Assembly: GCA_016794585.1 (NCBI GenBank) | Contig: JAEUJM010000049.1 | Span: 1 to 64,000 of the forward strand | Direction: 5' to 3' | From: Acidimicrobiales bacterium | Lineage (GTDB): Bacteria > Actinomycetota > Acidimicrobiia > Acidimicrobiales > DATDAH01 | DNA: 64,000 bases | In this document: positions 33,592 to 42,416 of the stretch, piece by piece | How positions within the stretch are numbered: the first letter of the stretch is position 1 | How the letters are laid out: every line of letters begins with the position of its first letter | Position numbers and translations under genes: made by a program | Notes under the pieces: generated by a model | The model's database searches: none | Told to the model about the DNA's origin: nothing | Seen by the model: only the letters and a program-made list of their open reading frames with translations

Positions 33592-34533
33592 ATGGCCCAC
33601 CCCCGACGGTTCCGATTCGGCGTCCAGCTCAACCAGGCCTTCGACGGCTGCTCTTGGACCGAGAGCGTCCGTGAGCTCGAGGCCCTCGGGTACTCGACCC
33701 TCTTCGTGCCCGACCACGTCGACTCGGGGATGGGGCCGCTCACGGCGATGGCCGCGGCGGTCACCGCCACCACCACGCTGAAGGTGGCGCCGCTGGTGCT
33801 CGACTGCGACTTCCGCCACCCCGCGATCGTCTCCCGGGAGCTGACCACCATCGACCTGCTCTCGGAGGGTCGCATCGAGGTGGGGCTCGGCGCCGGCTGG
33901 AAGGCGGTCGACTACACGCAGACCGGCATCCCCATGGACCGCCCCGGCGTGCGGGTCGACCGCATGATCGAGCACGCGACCGTGCTCAAGGCGCTGTGGT
34001 CGGGCGAGCCGGTCGACTTCTCGGGCGAGCACTACGAGATCACCGGCCTGGTCGGCAGCCCGGCGCCGCACACCACCGGCGGGCCGCCCGTGATCATCGG
34101 CGGCGGTGCGCCCCGCGTGCTGCGGTTCGCCGGAGCGTTCGCCGACATCGTCGGCGTGAACCCGTCGATCCACTCCGGCGAGATCGACGCCGACGCCGCC
34201 CGCGACGCCCAGGCCGACCGCATCGACCAGAAGCTCGAGTGGGTGCGCGAGGGCGCCGGCGAGCGCTTCGATGACCTCGAGCTCAACGCCTGGGTGGCGG
34301 CGGCGGAGCTCACCGACGACCCGGTCGGCTTCGCCGAGCAGATCGCGCCGCTCTTCGGCGCGGCCAGCGGGGAGGAGCTGCTGTCCTCGCCGATGACGCT
34401 GATCGGCAACGTGGCTTCGCTCACCGACGAGCTCAACCGCCGCCGGGACCGCTGGGGCTACTCCTACGTGGTGGTCCCCGGCGACCACGCCCGCGCCTTC
34501 GCCCCCCTCGTGGCGGCGCTCAGCGGTACCTGA
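33592..34533 (+). CDS. LLM-class F420-type oxidoreductase, TIGR03621-like
   Basis: A 313-residue luciferase-like oxidoreductase. Family blocks: RFGVQLNQAFDGCSW at the N-terminus, LFVPDHVDSGMGPLTAMAAA, the DLLSEGRIEVGLGAGWKAVDY signature and PPVIIGGGAPRVLRFAG. Coenzyme F420 use is inferred from the subfamily. ATG follows TAGCGT (33580-33585) by 6 bases; the hexamer begins with the stop codon of the previous gene. Weak 6-bp hairpin CTCCGG/CCGGAG (34536-34549) after the stop. Confidence 0.88.
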   Translation: MAHPRRFRFGVQLNQAFDGCSWTESVRELEALGYSTLFVPDHVDSGMGPLTAMAAAVTATTTLKVAPLVLDCDFRHPAIVSRELTTIDLLSEGRIEVGLGAGWKAVDYTQTGIPMDRPGVRVDRMIEHATVLKALWSGEPVDFSGEHYEITGLVGSPAPHTTGGPPVIIGGGAPRVLRFAGAFADIVGVNPSIHSGEIDADAARDAQADRIDQKLEWVREGAGERFDDLELNAWVAAAELTDDPVGFAEQIAPLFGAASGEELLSSPMTLIGNVASLTDELNRRRDRWGYSYVVVPGDHARAFAPLVAALSGT

Positions 34534-34568
34534 GCCTCCGGACCCGGAGCTTCCGGGACCACATCAGA

Positions 34569-35735
34569 TCAGAGCGCGGCGAGACCCAGGTCGCGGAGGG
34601 TGGTGACGCCGGCGGCGGACTTCTCGACCGCCTCGAGCCGGCCCACCGAGCGGACCCGGGGCCAGCTCACGGCCAGGCCGTCGGCCACCTCCACGTACTG
34701 GTCCGTCGGTTTGTGGACGGTGCCGCCGAGCGGGGTGGCGGCACCGGGCGCCGCCGGCGCGATGACCACGGTGCGGTAGGTGCCCGAGGTGCGCCCGCCC
34801 TGCACGGCGAAGGCGAGGTGGCCGGTCGCGCTGCTGCCGGGAAGCGGGCCGGTGAGGAGGCCGTGGGCCCGCCCGGGGAAGGGCAGGTGGCGGTGGGTGC
34901 GGTGCAGATCGACGGGGTCGGCGAGGGCCATGCCGAACTGCCCGGCCCCCTCGCGGAACGCTGCGGTCTCGTGCTCCATCGGCTGGCACCACGGTGGCGT
35001 GCCCGCGGGGAGGGGCGCTGTGGCCACGAGGGCGTCGGCGACGGCCACCGCGGTGGCCACGAGGTGGTCGAGGCTGCCGGCATCGGCGACGAAGCCGTTG
35101 CGGATGACCGCGAGCCGTCCATGGTCGAGCAGCACGCGGCCCCAGGTGGCCCCGAGCCCGGCGAGGGGCCGGGCCGCACCCGTCACCGCCGCGGCGAGCT
35201 CGTCGGACACCCAGTCGCTGGCGTGCAGGCGCCAACCGGGCACGCCCGCAGGCCCCAGGTCGCGGCCGCCTCCGAAGTTCAGGAACCCCGACTCGACCTC
35301 CAGCGTCACGCGGGGTTGCAGTGCGAGCTCGGGCACCCGGAGGATCGCGGCGGTCGTCGGCGCCCACGCGGCGTTGGCGGCGAAGGGCTCCTGCGGGCGC
35401 TCCTTCTCGAAGCCGAAGAACGACCCCAAGCCGCGCTTGGTGGTGACTCGGGTGCCGTAGAAGGTGCCGCCACCGTCGATCTGGCCATCGGTCGCGGGCA
35501 GCTCCTCGAGCAGGTGGGCCACCATCCCGAATCGACCGGGTCGCATCTCACCTCGACAGACGTTGAAGATGTAGTCGTCGTAGGCGGGCAGCGCGGTGAG
35601 GAAGGCGCTCACGAAGCTCGATCCGAGGAACTCCAGCCTTCGCCCCTCTCCCCAGGGCTGGAGGCTGGTGGCGGGGGCACCCCGTCGGGCGTCCTCGACG
35701 TCCTCGGGTGCGAACGCCGTGTGGTTGTGGCCCAT
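34569..35735 (-). CDS. Conserved-looking hypothetical protein, 388 residues
   Basis: Not recognised. No signal peptide or membrane segment; the product begins MGHNHTAFAPEDVEDARRG and has a strand-rich Gly/Phe middle (FLNFGGGRDLGPAG) with a single EFLGSSFVSAFLTALPAYDDY block that looks conserved. There are few cysteines (one in NVCRGEM, one in PPWCQPM). GGAGGAGAA lies before the ATG, a strong ribosome site. Codon third-position GC is like the neighbours, which supports coding. It is convergent with the oxidoreductase and divergent from tRNA-Lys. A soluble cytosolic enzyme or lipid-binding protein is possible; nothing further can be said. Confidence 0.75.
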   Translation of the reverse strand: MGHNHTAFAPEDVEDARRGAPATSLQPWGEGRRLEFLGSSFVSAFLTALPAYDDYIFNVCRGEMRPGRFGMVAHLLEELPATDGQIDGGGTFYGTRVTTKRGLGSFFGFEKERPQEPFAANAAWAPTTAAILRVPELALQPRVTLEVESGFLNFGGGRDLGPAGVPGWRLHASDWVSDELAAAVTGAARPLAGLGATWGRVLLDHGRLAVIRNGFVADAGSLDHLVATAVAVADALVATAPLPAGTPPWCQPMEHETAAFREGAGQFGMALADPVDLHRTHRHLPFPGRAHGLLTGPLPGSSATGHLAFAVQGGRTSGTYRTVVIAPAAPGAATPLGGTVHKPTDQYVEVADGLAVSWPRVRSVGRLEAVEKSAAGVTTLRDLGLAAL

Positions 35736-35848
35736 GTCGCCGGTTCTCCTCCGCCTGGGTGCCGGACCGAGATCATGCCGTACCGGGCGCTCGCCGGCGG
35801 GGCAGGGCCTTCGTGGCTCCGGCGGCCGCCGCCTACGCTCGCAGTTGC

Positions 35849-35922
35849 GCCCCTGTAGCCAAGCTGGTCAAGGCAGCGGACTTTTAATCCGAAGATCGTG
35901 GGTTCGAATCCCACCGGGGGCA
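35849..35922 (+). tRNA. tRNA-Lys (anticodon TTT)
   Basis: A 74-base cloverleaf: acceptor arms GCCCCTG / CGGGGGC with one T-G pair, D-arm GCC/GGC, anticodon loop CTTTTAA with TTT at positions 34-36 (decodes AAA and AAG), T-arm GTGGG TTCGAAT CCCAC, discriminator A at 35922. The CCA is not encoded. G27-A43 does not pair. A -10 TACGCT (35834-35839) lies 10 bases before the first base. The downstream gene's -10 (TAGCGT) begins two bases after the tRNA. Confidence 0.95.
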
Positions 35923-35937
35923 CTAGCGTCGGCGCTC

Positions 35938-38016
35938 GTGCTGGAGCAGGCCGAGCGGGCCGAGGCGGGGGAGATCGCGGGGCCCGACGGTCGGTGGTGG
36001 CCGGCGGATCGGCTCTTCCACCGGAGCGTCGACCCCTTCTCGCGTGCCGCGGTGTCGCTCCGCGCCGTCGCCGCCCTGCTGGGGCTGGTGGCGCTCCGTG
36101 GCCTCGTCTACGTGGCGCTCGGGCCACAGCTCATCCTCGACGACTGGAGCATCCTCGCCGCCATCGAGGTGAACGGCGTCGGCGAGGCCGCACCCACGCT
36201 CCAGTGGGGTCGGCCCGTGGCCTGGCTGGTGGACACCGTGCTCTACGGGGCCGTCGGGCCCCACCCGCTCGTGCTCTTCGCTGTCATCACCGCGCTCAAC
36301 GCCGGCGCGGCCGTCCTGTTGTACCTCGTGCTCGGCCGGTTCTTCCGCTCGCAGACGGCGCTGCTCGTGGCCGGCGTGTGGGTGCTGGCCGCCAATCACA
36401 ACACCCTCACCGTGTGGTCGGCCACGGCGCCGACGGTGGTCGCCCTGCTCCTGTTGCTCGGCGGCATCCTCGCCCTCACCAACGGCCGCTGGGTGGTGGC
36501 CGGTGCCTGTCTCGCCCTGTCCGTGCTGTCCTACGAGCTCACCGCGCCGGCGGCGCTCGCTGCGGTGGTCCTGTTGCCGTCGTCCCGACCGCTGGGGTGG
36601 CAGCCCCGGGCCGTGATGGGCGGGCTCGTCGTGCTGGCCACCGGGTGGGTGGCGCTCGACCCGCTCACCGACCCTCGTTGGGACGTGCCCGGCCTGGCCC
36701 TGGTGTGGCGGGCGCTGTTCAGCGACGGCCTGCTCGGCACCGCCGGCGGCCCGACGCGACTGGTGCACTACCTGGGCGACCTCGTCCTCGTCGGAGTGGT
36801 GGTCGCCATCGTCGCCTGGCTGGTCGGGCGCCGGGACAGGGAGGACGGGCCCGTGCTGGTCCTTTGGGGGCTCCTCGTCATCGCCCTCGGTTCGCTGGCC
36901 ATCCTCAACCTCGGCCTCGGCCAGGAGGGCATCGGCATGCAGGACCGCCTGCTGGCGGTCTCGTCCATAGGCGCGGCCATGGTGCTGGTCGGGGTGCTGC
37001 AGCTCGTGTGGCAGCACCTCCGGGCGGCGGCCGTCGTCGCCGGCGTCGCGCTCGTCGTGGTGCTCGCCGCGGGACAGTTCGTGTCGCTGCGGTCGTGGGC
37101 CCGAGCGGGCGAGGACGCCCTCGCCGTCCAGCGCTTCGTGGCGGCCGTGGCCGACCCGAGCCCGGACCGCCCGGTCGACGTGGTCGTCGGCGCCGAGACC
37201 CGCGAGCACAACGGCGTGATCGGCATCAGCGAGGGATCCGGCAGCGCCGCCGCGTCCTACCTGCTGCGCTTCGGCGAGGGTTCCGGACGCCTGCGCCTGG
37301 TGGCCACGCCGGCCGAGATGGTGGCCGTCAGCCCGGGAGAGCGCGTGCTCGACTGGCGCTGGATCGACAACTTCGCCGTCCTCGCCGACGACGGCGTCGG
37401 CTTTCTGGCCGCGGTCACGGTGCCCGGCCCGGGCCAGGCGACGCTCTACGGCTGGGCGGACTCGGTCCCCCAGGCGAGCGACCCGCTGGAGATCACCTTC
37501 ACCGTCGACGGTGAGGAGGTGGGCCGGACCCTGGCCGACCGCGAGCGCATCGACATCGCCGAGGCGATCGGTCGGACCGAGACGACGCACGCCTTCGAGG
37601 ACACCATCGAGGTGCCGGCGGGGACCCACACCGTCTGCGCGTCGGCCGAGGGCCGGTCGCTCGGCTGCGAGGAGGTCGAGGTGCAGGCCGGTGGCTTCCC
37701 CGTCGGCGCGGTCGAGAGCGCCACCGTCGTGAGCGCCGGCACCGTCGAGGTGCGGGGCTGGGCCGCCGACCCGTCGGTGGGCGCCGAGCCCATCGAGGTG
37801 GAGGTGACCGTCGGCTCCGTCACCCAGACCGTGGTCGCCGACCAGCCCCGACCCGACATCGAGGGCGCCCTCGGCTTCGCCGGCGGGCCGGACCACGGGT
37901 TCGTGGCCCAGGTGGCCGTCGGGACCGGGAACTACACGGCCTGCGCGGTGGCGCAGAACGTGGGCGAGGGTGAGGACCAGCCGCTCGGCACGTGTGTGCC
38001 GGTCGTCGTGCCTTGA
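35938..38016 (+). CDS. Large polytopic membrane protein with C-terminal Ig-like repeats
   Basis: A 692-residue protein. The first 380 residues carry about ten hydrophobic segments, with an LILDDWSIL block after the first one (residues about 63-71, a DD-type motif seen in GT-C glycosyltransferases) that could be catalytic. From about residue 470 on there are two similar beta-rich extracytoplasmic repeats (ATLYGWADSVPQASDPLEI and TVEVRGWAADPSVGAEPIEV) each followed by a cysteine pair (TVCASAEGRSLGCEE, TACAVAQNVG). A mannosyltransferase-like or wall-glycan role is plausible. GTG start follows TAGCGT by 8 bases. Confidence 0.75.
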   Translation: MLEQAERAEAGEIAGPDGRWWPADRLFHRSVDPFSRAAVSLRAVAALLGLVALRGLVYVALGPQLILDDWSILAAIEVNGVGEAAPTLQWGRPVAWLVDTVLYGAVGPHPLVLFAVITALNAGAAVLLYLVLGRFFRSQTALLVAGVWVLAANHNTLTVWSATAPTVVALLLLLGGILALTNGRWVVAGACLALSVLSYELTAPAALAAVVLLPSSRPLGWQPRAVMGGLVVLATGWVALDPLTDPRWDVPGLALVWRALFSDGLLGTAGGPTRLVHYLGDLVLVGVVVAIVAWLVGRRDREDGPVLVLWGLLVIALGSLAILNLGLGQEGIGMQDRLLAVSSIGAAMVLVGVLQLVWQHLRAAAVVAGVALVVVLAAGQFVSLRSWARAGEDALAVQRFVAAVADPSPDRPVDVVVGAETREHNGVIGISEGSGSAAASYLLRFGEGSGRLRLVATPAEMVAVSPGERVLDWRWIDNFAVLADDGVGFLAAVTVPGPGQATLYGWADSVPQASDPLEITFTVDGEEVGRTLADRERIDIAEAIGRTETTHAFEDTIEVPAGTHTVCASAEGRSLGCEEVEVQAGGFPVGAVESATVVSAGTVEVRGWAADPSVGAEPIEVEVTVGSVTQTVVADQPRPDIEGALGFAGGPDHGFVAQVAVGTGNYTACAVAQNVGEGEDQPLGTCVPVVVP

Positions 38017-38049
38017 GCCTGTCGGCTGTCGCTCGCCCCGGGTCGCTCG

Positions 38050-38646
38050 TCAGCCCTGGTCGGGCAGTTCGCAGCTGATCGAGCGCACCTCGCCGTCGAC
38101 CGCGTCGGCCAGTGCGTCGGCGTCGGCGTTGTCGTCGGGGCGGATCACGACCTTGTCGGCCACCACGTAGTCGAAGGACAGCCCGCTGCCGAAGATGAAG
38201 GTGCAGTCGATGACGCCGCCGCCGTCGATGAAGGCGTCGCGCTGGTCATTGTCGTCGAAGGTGTAGAGGTAGGCCGGGTTCTCCGTGGCGAGGTCGCACT
38301 GTGCGGCGCCCTGCGCGCCGTCGGCGTCCCGCTGGCCCGAGACGGTGTCGCACCCGAGGTCGGCGTCGCCGAGTTGGGCGGCGAGGTCGTCCAGCGCCGC
38401 GTCGCCCTCGGAAGAGGCGCCCGCCGTGGTGGCGGTGGTCGCGTCGCCGGCAGCAGCGGTGGTGGTCGAGCCGCCACCCCCGCCGCCGGTGGTGGTGGTC
38501 GAGGCGTCGCCGGCCTCAGTGGTCGTGGTGGTGGCGTCGTCGTCGCCACCGTCGTCGTCGCCGCCGCACGCGCCGAGCGCCAGCGCGGCGGCCAGGGCGA
38601 GGGCCAGGAGGCGCCAGGTGACCGAACCACGGGAGGTGCGTCGCAT
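38050..38646 (-). CDS. Secreted lipoprotein, DUF4333-like size, unknown function
   Basis: A 198-residue lipoprotein. The signal peptide ends in LGAC (Cys at residue 27), followed by a 60-residue linker of Asp, Thr, Gly and Ser. The mature domain (about residues 85-198) has four cysteines (LGCDTV, AQCDLA, VIDCTF, ISCELP) probably paired, and a YVVADKVVIRPDD block. No family recognised. TACCGT lies 6 bases upstream of the ATG on the minus strand. Convergent with the large membrane protein. Confidence 0.75.
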   Translation of the reverse strand: MRRTSRGSVTWRLLALALAAALALGACGGDDDGGDDDATTTTTEAGDASTTTTGGGGGGSTTTAAAGDATTATTAGASSEGDAALDDLAAQLGDADLGCDTVSGQRDADGAQGAAQCDLATENPAYLYTFDDNDQRDAFIDGGGVIDCTFIFGSGLSFDYVVADKVVIRPDDNADADALADAVDGEVRSISCELPDQG

Positions 38647-38719
38647 GGCGCGACGGTACCCCTCGTGTCGGCAGTGGGACAGCGACAACGGTGTCGCACC
38701 CAGCGGTATGGTCGCCCGG

Positions 38720-39391
38720 GTGCCGCCCGACCTGGTCATCTTCGACTGCGACGGGGTGCTGGTCGACAGCGAGCGCCTCAGCGTGCGGGTCGAGGCCCGT
38801 CTCATCACCGAGCTCGGTTGGCCCGTGAGCGAGGACGACGTGCTCGAGCGCTTCGTCGGGCGATCGGACGCCCACATGAAGGCCGAGATCGAGGCCGCGC
38901 TCGGCCGTCCCGTGCCCGAGTGGGACGAGCGCTACCGATCCCACCTGCACGAGGCCTTCCACGCCGAGCTCACCTCGGTGGACGGCGTGGCCGCCGCGCT
39001 CGACCAGCTCGACGCCGCCGGGGTGGCCACGTGCGTGGCGTCGAGCGGCACCCACGACAAGATGGCCGTCACCTTGGGGCTGACGGGCCTGCACGACCGC
39101 TTCGCCGGGCGCATCTTCAGCGCCACCGAGGTGGCCAACGGCAAGCCCGCCCCGGACCTCTTCCTGCACGCCGCCTCGGCCATGGGTCACGATCCCGGTC
39201 GGTGCGCGGTGGTGGAGGACAGCCGCTACGGCGTCGAGGCGGCGCGGGCGGCGGACATGGCGGCGTTCGGGTACGCCGGCGGCCTCACCCCCGCCGAGTG
39301 GTTGGCGGGGCCGGGCAGGATCGTGTTCGACGACATGGTCGACCTGCCGGCGCTGCTCGGCCTCGACGGCACGCCGGGCTCACCCCGGTGA
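38720..39391 (+). CDS. HAD-superfamily hydrolase, phosphoglycolate phosphatase / beta-phosphoglucomutase-like
   Basis: A 223-residue HAD hydrolase of subfamily IA. Motif I is IFDCDGVLVDSE with the nucleophilic Asp, motif II CVASSGTH, motif III Lys in ANGKPAPDLFL, motif IV VVEDSRYGVEAA. The cap domain is helical. GTG 38720 is chosen because TATGGT (38707-38712) lies 7 bases upstream; an ATG at 38708 inside that hexamer would add four residues. Substrate unknown; six-phosphosugar phosphatase or mutase are the usual guesses. Confidence 0.88.
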   Translation: MPPDLVIFDCDGVLVDSERLSVRVEARLITELGWPVSEDDVLERFVGRSDAHMKAEIEAALGRPVPEWDERYRSHLHEAFHAELTSVDGVAAALDQLDAAGVATCVASSGTHDKMAVTLGLTGLHDRFAGRIFSATEVANGKPAPDLFLHAASAMGHDPGRCAVVEDSRYGVEAARAADMAAFGYAGGLTPAEWLAGPGRIVFDDMVDLPALLGLDGTPGSPR

Positions 39392-39412
39392 GGGACCGGG
39401 GGAAGCCCGCCG

Positions 39413-40507
39413 CTACATCGTGAGGACGGTGCGCACGCCGGCGCCGGCGGTGAGGTCGGCGAAGGCCTCGTTGATCTCGTCGAGCGGTCGCGTCCCGGTG
39501 ATCAGCGCCTCGAGGTCCAGGCGGCCCGCTCGCCAGAGGTCGAGGTAGCGGGGCAGGTCGCGCGGGGCGTGCGAGCTGCCGAGGATGCAGCCGAGCAGCT
39601 TCTTCTCGGACGAGCCGAAGATGACCGCCGGCCCCAGCTCGAGGTTCTCGTCGAGGCCCGGAGCGCCCACGAGGACGGTCGTGCCGCCGGACCGGGTGGC
39701 GTTCACGCACGCCGCGGCGAGGGCGCCCTTCCCGGCCGCCTCGAACGCGTAGTCGACGCCCACCCCGGTCAGGTCGAGCGCGGCCGCCACCACGTCGCTC
39801 TCGGTCGGGTCGAGCACGTCGGTCGCCCCGAGGCGCAGCGCGGTGTCCCGGCGCTCGGCCAGCGGGTCGACGGCGATCACCCGGGCGGCGGCCGCCAGGC
39901 GGGCACCCTGTACCACGGACAGTCCCACGCCGCCGAGGCCCATCACGAGGACGGTGGCGCCCTCCTCCACCTGGGCGGTGTTGAGCACCGCGCCGACGCC
40001 GGTCTGCACGGCGCAGCCCACCACGCAGGCGATGTCGAGCGGGATCTCCCGGTCGATCTTGATGGCCCCCGCCTCCTGGGTGATGACGACCTCGGCGAAC
40101 GCGCCCACGTTGAGGCCCCGGTAGACGGTCTCGTCGCCCCGGGACAGTCGCGTCGAGCCGTCGGGGAACGTGGCGGTGAACAGACCGATCAGGTCGGCGC
40201 AGATGGCGTGCTCGCCCCGGACGCACCAGTAGCAGTGCCCGCAGGACGGCGACGGCGTGAGCACCACGTGGTCGCCGACGGCCAGGCGGGTCACGCCGGG
40301 GCCGACAGCCTCGACCACGCCGGCGGCCTCGTGGCCCAACACGACGGGCAGCGGCATCGGGAAGGTGCCGTTCACGGCGCTCAGGTCCGAGTGGCACACG
40401 CCGCAGGCGTGCACCCGCACGGCGACCTCGCCGGGGCGGGGGTCCTCGACGTCCACCTCCGCGATCACCAGCGGTTCGTTCGGCGTCTCCAGCACAGCAG
40501 CTCGCAT
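39413..40507 (-). CDS. Zinc-binding alcohol dehydrogenase (class III-like)
   Basis: A 364-residue medium-chain dehydrogenase. Catalytic zinc ligands: Cys in HACGVCHSDL, the GHEAAGVVEAVG block, and a further Cys in the AVQTGVGAV region (CAVQTG). Structural zinc cysteines are in PSPSCGHCYWCVRGEHAIC. The Rossmann NAD motif is VMGLGGVGLSVVQGA. This arrangement is that of class III or mycothiol-type dehydrogenases in actinobacteria; substrate (formaldehyde adduct or alcohol) is not certain. Followed closely by a glyoxalase-family gene. Confidence 0.9.
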   Translation of the reverse strand: MRAAVLETPNEPLVIAEVDVEDPRPGEVAVRVHACGVCHSDLSAVNGTFPMPLPVVLGHEAAGVVEAVGPGVTRLAVGDHVVLTPSPSCGHCYWCVRGEHAICADLIGLFTATFPDGSTRLSRGDETVYRGLNVGAFAEVVITQEAGAIKIDREIPLDIACVVGCAVQTGVGAVLNTAQVEEGATVLVMGLGGVGLSVVQGARLAAAARVIAVDPLAERRDTALRLGATDVLDPTESDVVAAALDLTGVGVDYAFEAAGKGALAAACVNATRSGGTTVLVGAPGLDENLELGPAVIFGSSEKKLLGCILGSSHAPRDLPRYLDLWRAGRLDLEALITGTRPLDEINEAFADLTAGAGVRTVLTM

Positions 40508-40542
40508 GGCGCGAGATTCAAGCAGGTGCGGAGCGGGGCCGG

Positions 40543-41043
40543 TTACAGGACGTCGGCGCCGTACATGTGGCCGAGGGGGTCGCTGATGAGCTCGAGGCGG
40601 GTGCCGTCGGGATCGTTGAAGTAGATGCTCGTGCCGCTGATGTGCTGGTACGGGACACCGGCGTCGTCGAGCTTGGCCTTCAGGCGGTCCCAGTTGGCGG
40701 GCTCGACCGAGATGGCCAGGTGGTGCAGGCCGCCGAGGACCTCGGCGTAGGGGCCGAGGTCGAGGCCGGGGAAGTCGAAGAAGGCGACGGTGTTCCCGTT
40801 GCCGATGTCGAAGAAGAAGTGGGTGCTGCCCTTGTAGTCCCGGTTCTGGAACAGGTCGGTCAGGGGGAACTCGAGGAGGCCCTGGTAGAAGTCGATGGTG
40901 CGCTCCACGTCGGCGCAGAGCAGGGCCACGTGGTGCACCCCGCGAGCCGTGCTGGGCGGGCGGACGTCCCGGGCGCGGAGGTGGGCGTCCCGGAGGGCGT
41001 CCCACTCGGCGCGGCGGTCCGGATGGGCGAGGGCGTCGGTCAT
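40543..41043 (-). CDS. VOC (glyoxalase/dioxygenase fold) protein
   Basis: A 166-residue vicinal oxygen chelate protein with two beta-alpha-beta units. Metal ligands are the His in RGVHHVALLCADVERTIDFYQ, another in LHHLAISVE and a Glu in GTRLELISDP. It is too small for an extradiol dioxygenase. Located 35 bases upstream of the alcohol dehydrogenase on the same strand, so a shared detoxification operon is likely. ATG at 41043. Confidence 0.83.
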   Translation of the reverse strand: MTDALAHPDRRAEWDALRDAHLRARDVRPPSTARGVHHVALLCADVERTIDFYQGLLEFPLTDLFQNRDYKGSTHFFFDIGNGNTVAFFDFPGLDLGPYAEVLGGLHHLAISVEPANWDRLKAKLDDAGVPYQHISGTSIYFNDPDGTRLELISDPLGHMYGADVL

Positions 41044-41061
41044 GGCCCCTAGTCTGACGGC

Positions 41062-41484
41062 GTGGACGAGCCGACGCATGACCAAGAGGCCGGTGTCGTA
41101 CTGGCCGCCCAGGCCATCGTCGACAGCGTCGCGCTCGACGTCGACCTCGACGCCATGGCAGCCGACCTCGACGGGGTCGACTCGGCCCTGCGCCGGCTCG
41201 ACGACGGCACGTACGGCACGTGCGAGGTGTGCACCGCCGACCTCGCCGACGACGTGCTCGAGGCCGACCCGGTCGCTCGCCGCTGCGCGAACCACCCCCT
41301 CGCCACCACGCTCCCCGGCACGGCCCCCCGGTTCGAGGCGGCGTCGCCGGTCGAGCCCGAGGAGCCCGCCGACGCCGACGCCGAGGAAGCGACCAGCGCC
41401 GATGTGGCCGACGTGGCCAAGGATGTGGCCGACGCCGCCGACCTCGAGGACCCCGACGACGGGGCGCCGCCGCCGTACGTCTAG
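41062..41484 (+). CDS. DksA/TraR-like zinc-finger protein
   Basis: A 140-residue protein. The C4-type finger is LRRLDDGTYGTCEVC with CANH 24 residues later, so the last ligand pair is Cys and His rather than two Cys. The N-terminal 45 residues may form the DksA-type coiled coil (AIVDSVALDVDLDAMAADL). The C-terminal tail is unusually acidic and Ala/Asp-rich (EEPADADAEEATSADVADV), reminiscent of a disordered extension. Regulation of transcription initiation is the family role. TAGTCT lies 6 bases before the GTG. Its stop overlaps the stop of the convergent phosphatase within CTAG. Confidence 0.82.
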   Translation: MDEPTHDQEAGVVLAAQAIVDSVALDVDLDAMAADLDGVDSALRRLDDGTYGTCEVCTADLADDVLEADPVARRCANHPLATTLPGTAPRFEAASPVEPEEPADADAEEATSADVADVAKDVADAADLEDPDDGAPPPYV

Positions 41485-42095
41485 ATCTGGCCGGGGTTGG
41501 TCACCAGCACCTCGTCGGGGTCGATCAGCAGCAGGCGCTCGCCGAGGGTGAGGCGGCCGTCTTCGCCGATGGCGACCCAGCGCGCCCCGAGGTTGGGGAT
41601 GCGCTGGAAGTCGGCCCCGAGGTGGCGCTCGACCGCGTAGATGACCCCGCCGTGGGTGACCGCCACCACGTCGTCGGCGCCGGCCAGGTCGGTGGCGATC
41701 CGGTCGATGGCCCGGAGCACGCGCTCGAGCAGCACGTCGTCGTGCTCCCAGCCGGGCGGCCGCCGCCGGTCGTCGCCGGTGTCGTCGAGGTAGCCCGGGT
41801 ACTGCTCCTCGATCTGGGTGCGGGTGAGGCCCTGCCAGTCGCCCGCGTGGCGCTCCATGAGATCGGCGTCGACGAGCACGGGGCCCACGCCGACGGATTC
41901 GCTGATGGCGCTGGCGGTGAGGAAGGCGCGCTCGAGGGGCGAGGCCACGACGGCGTCGACCGCACCGATCGAGGCGCCCGCCGCCCGCGCCTGGAGGCGA
42001 CCCAGGTCCGACAGGGGCGGGTCGGCCTGCCCCTGCCAGCGGCCGTCGGCGTTCCACTCCGACTGGCCGTGGCGGACGAGGAGCAATCGCAGCAT
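41481..42095 (-). CDS. Histidine phosphatase family protein
   Basis: A 204-residue phosphoglycerate-mutase-like phosphatase. The catalytic motif is LLVRHGQSEWNADGRWQGQ with the phosphorylated His9, and the second His is in VAVTHGGVIYAVE. SPLERAFLTA and ERHAGDWQGLT complete the pocket. In actinobacteria such enzymes act on glucosyl-3-phosphoglycerate or cobalamin intermediates among others; substrate undetermined. TACCTT (plus 42103-42108) lies 7 bases before the ATG on the minus strand. The stop codon overlaps that of the zinc-finger gene. Confidence 0.87.
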   Translation of the reverse strand: MLRLLLVRHGQSEWNADGRWQGQADPPLSDLGRLQARAAGASIGAVDAVVASPLERAFLTASAISESVGVGPVLVDADLMERHAGDWQGLTRTQIEEQYPGYLDDTGDDRRRPPGWEHDDVLLERVLRAIDRIATDLAGADDVVAVTHGGVIYAVERHLGADFQRIPNLGARWVAIGEDGRLTLGERLLLIDPDEVLVTNPGQI

Positions 42096-42176
42096 GGAAC
42101 CGAAGGTATCGGTCGCCAGCACGTACGATCGTCCCGGCATGGATTGTCCGACGCTGCGCCGGGTGCGGTAGAACGC

Positions 42177-42416
42177 GTGGCCGTGCTCCGCCTCTTCGCC
42201 GCCGCCCGTGAGGCCGCGGGCACCGGTCGCGACGACGTCCCCGGCGCCACCGTGGACGACGTGCTGGCCGAGGCCCGGGCCCGCTACGGCGACCGCTTCA
42301 CCGCCGTGCTCGCCGACAGCCGCGTGTGGCTGAACGGCGAGCCCGTGGTGGGCGCCGAGGCGGTCGGCCCCTCCGACGAGGTGGCTGTGCTGCCTCCCGT
42401 CAGCGGCGGGGCGTGA
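42177..42416 (+). CDS. MoaD/ThiS-family sulfur carrier protein
   Basis: A 79-residue ubiquitin-fold sulfur carrier: VAVLRLFAAAREAAGTGRDD at the start, the LNGEPVVG strand and a C-terminal PPVSGGA. The usual terminus of an active carrier is Gly-Gly; here one Ala follows, so adenylation would need prior trimming or a partner that tolerates it. No moaE, moeB or thiazole gene is adjacent. GTG at 42177 chosen; the next gene overlaps by one base (TGATG), so they are co-expressed. Confidence 0.82.
   Translation: MAVLRLFAAAREAAGTGRDDVPGATVDDVLAEARARYGDRFTAVLADSRVWLNGEPVVGAEAVGPSDEVAVLPPVSGGA

Noticed and set aside
35849-35922. tRNA-Lys as an integration site
   Set aside because: No partial tRNA duplicate or integrase gene is found downstream.
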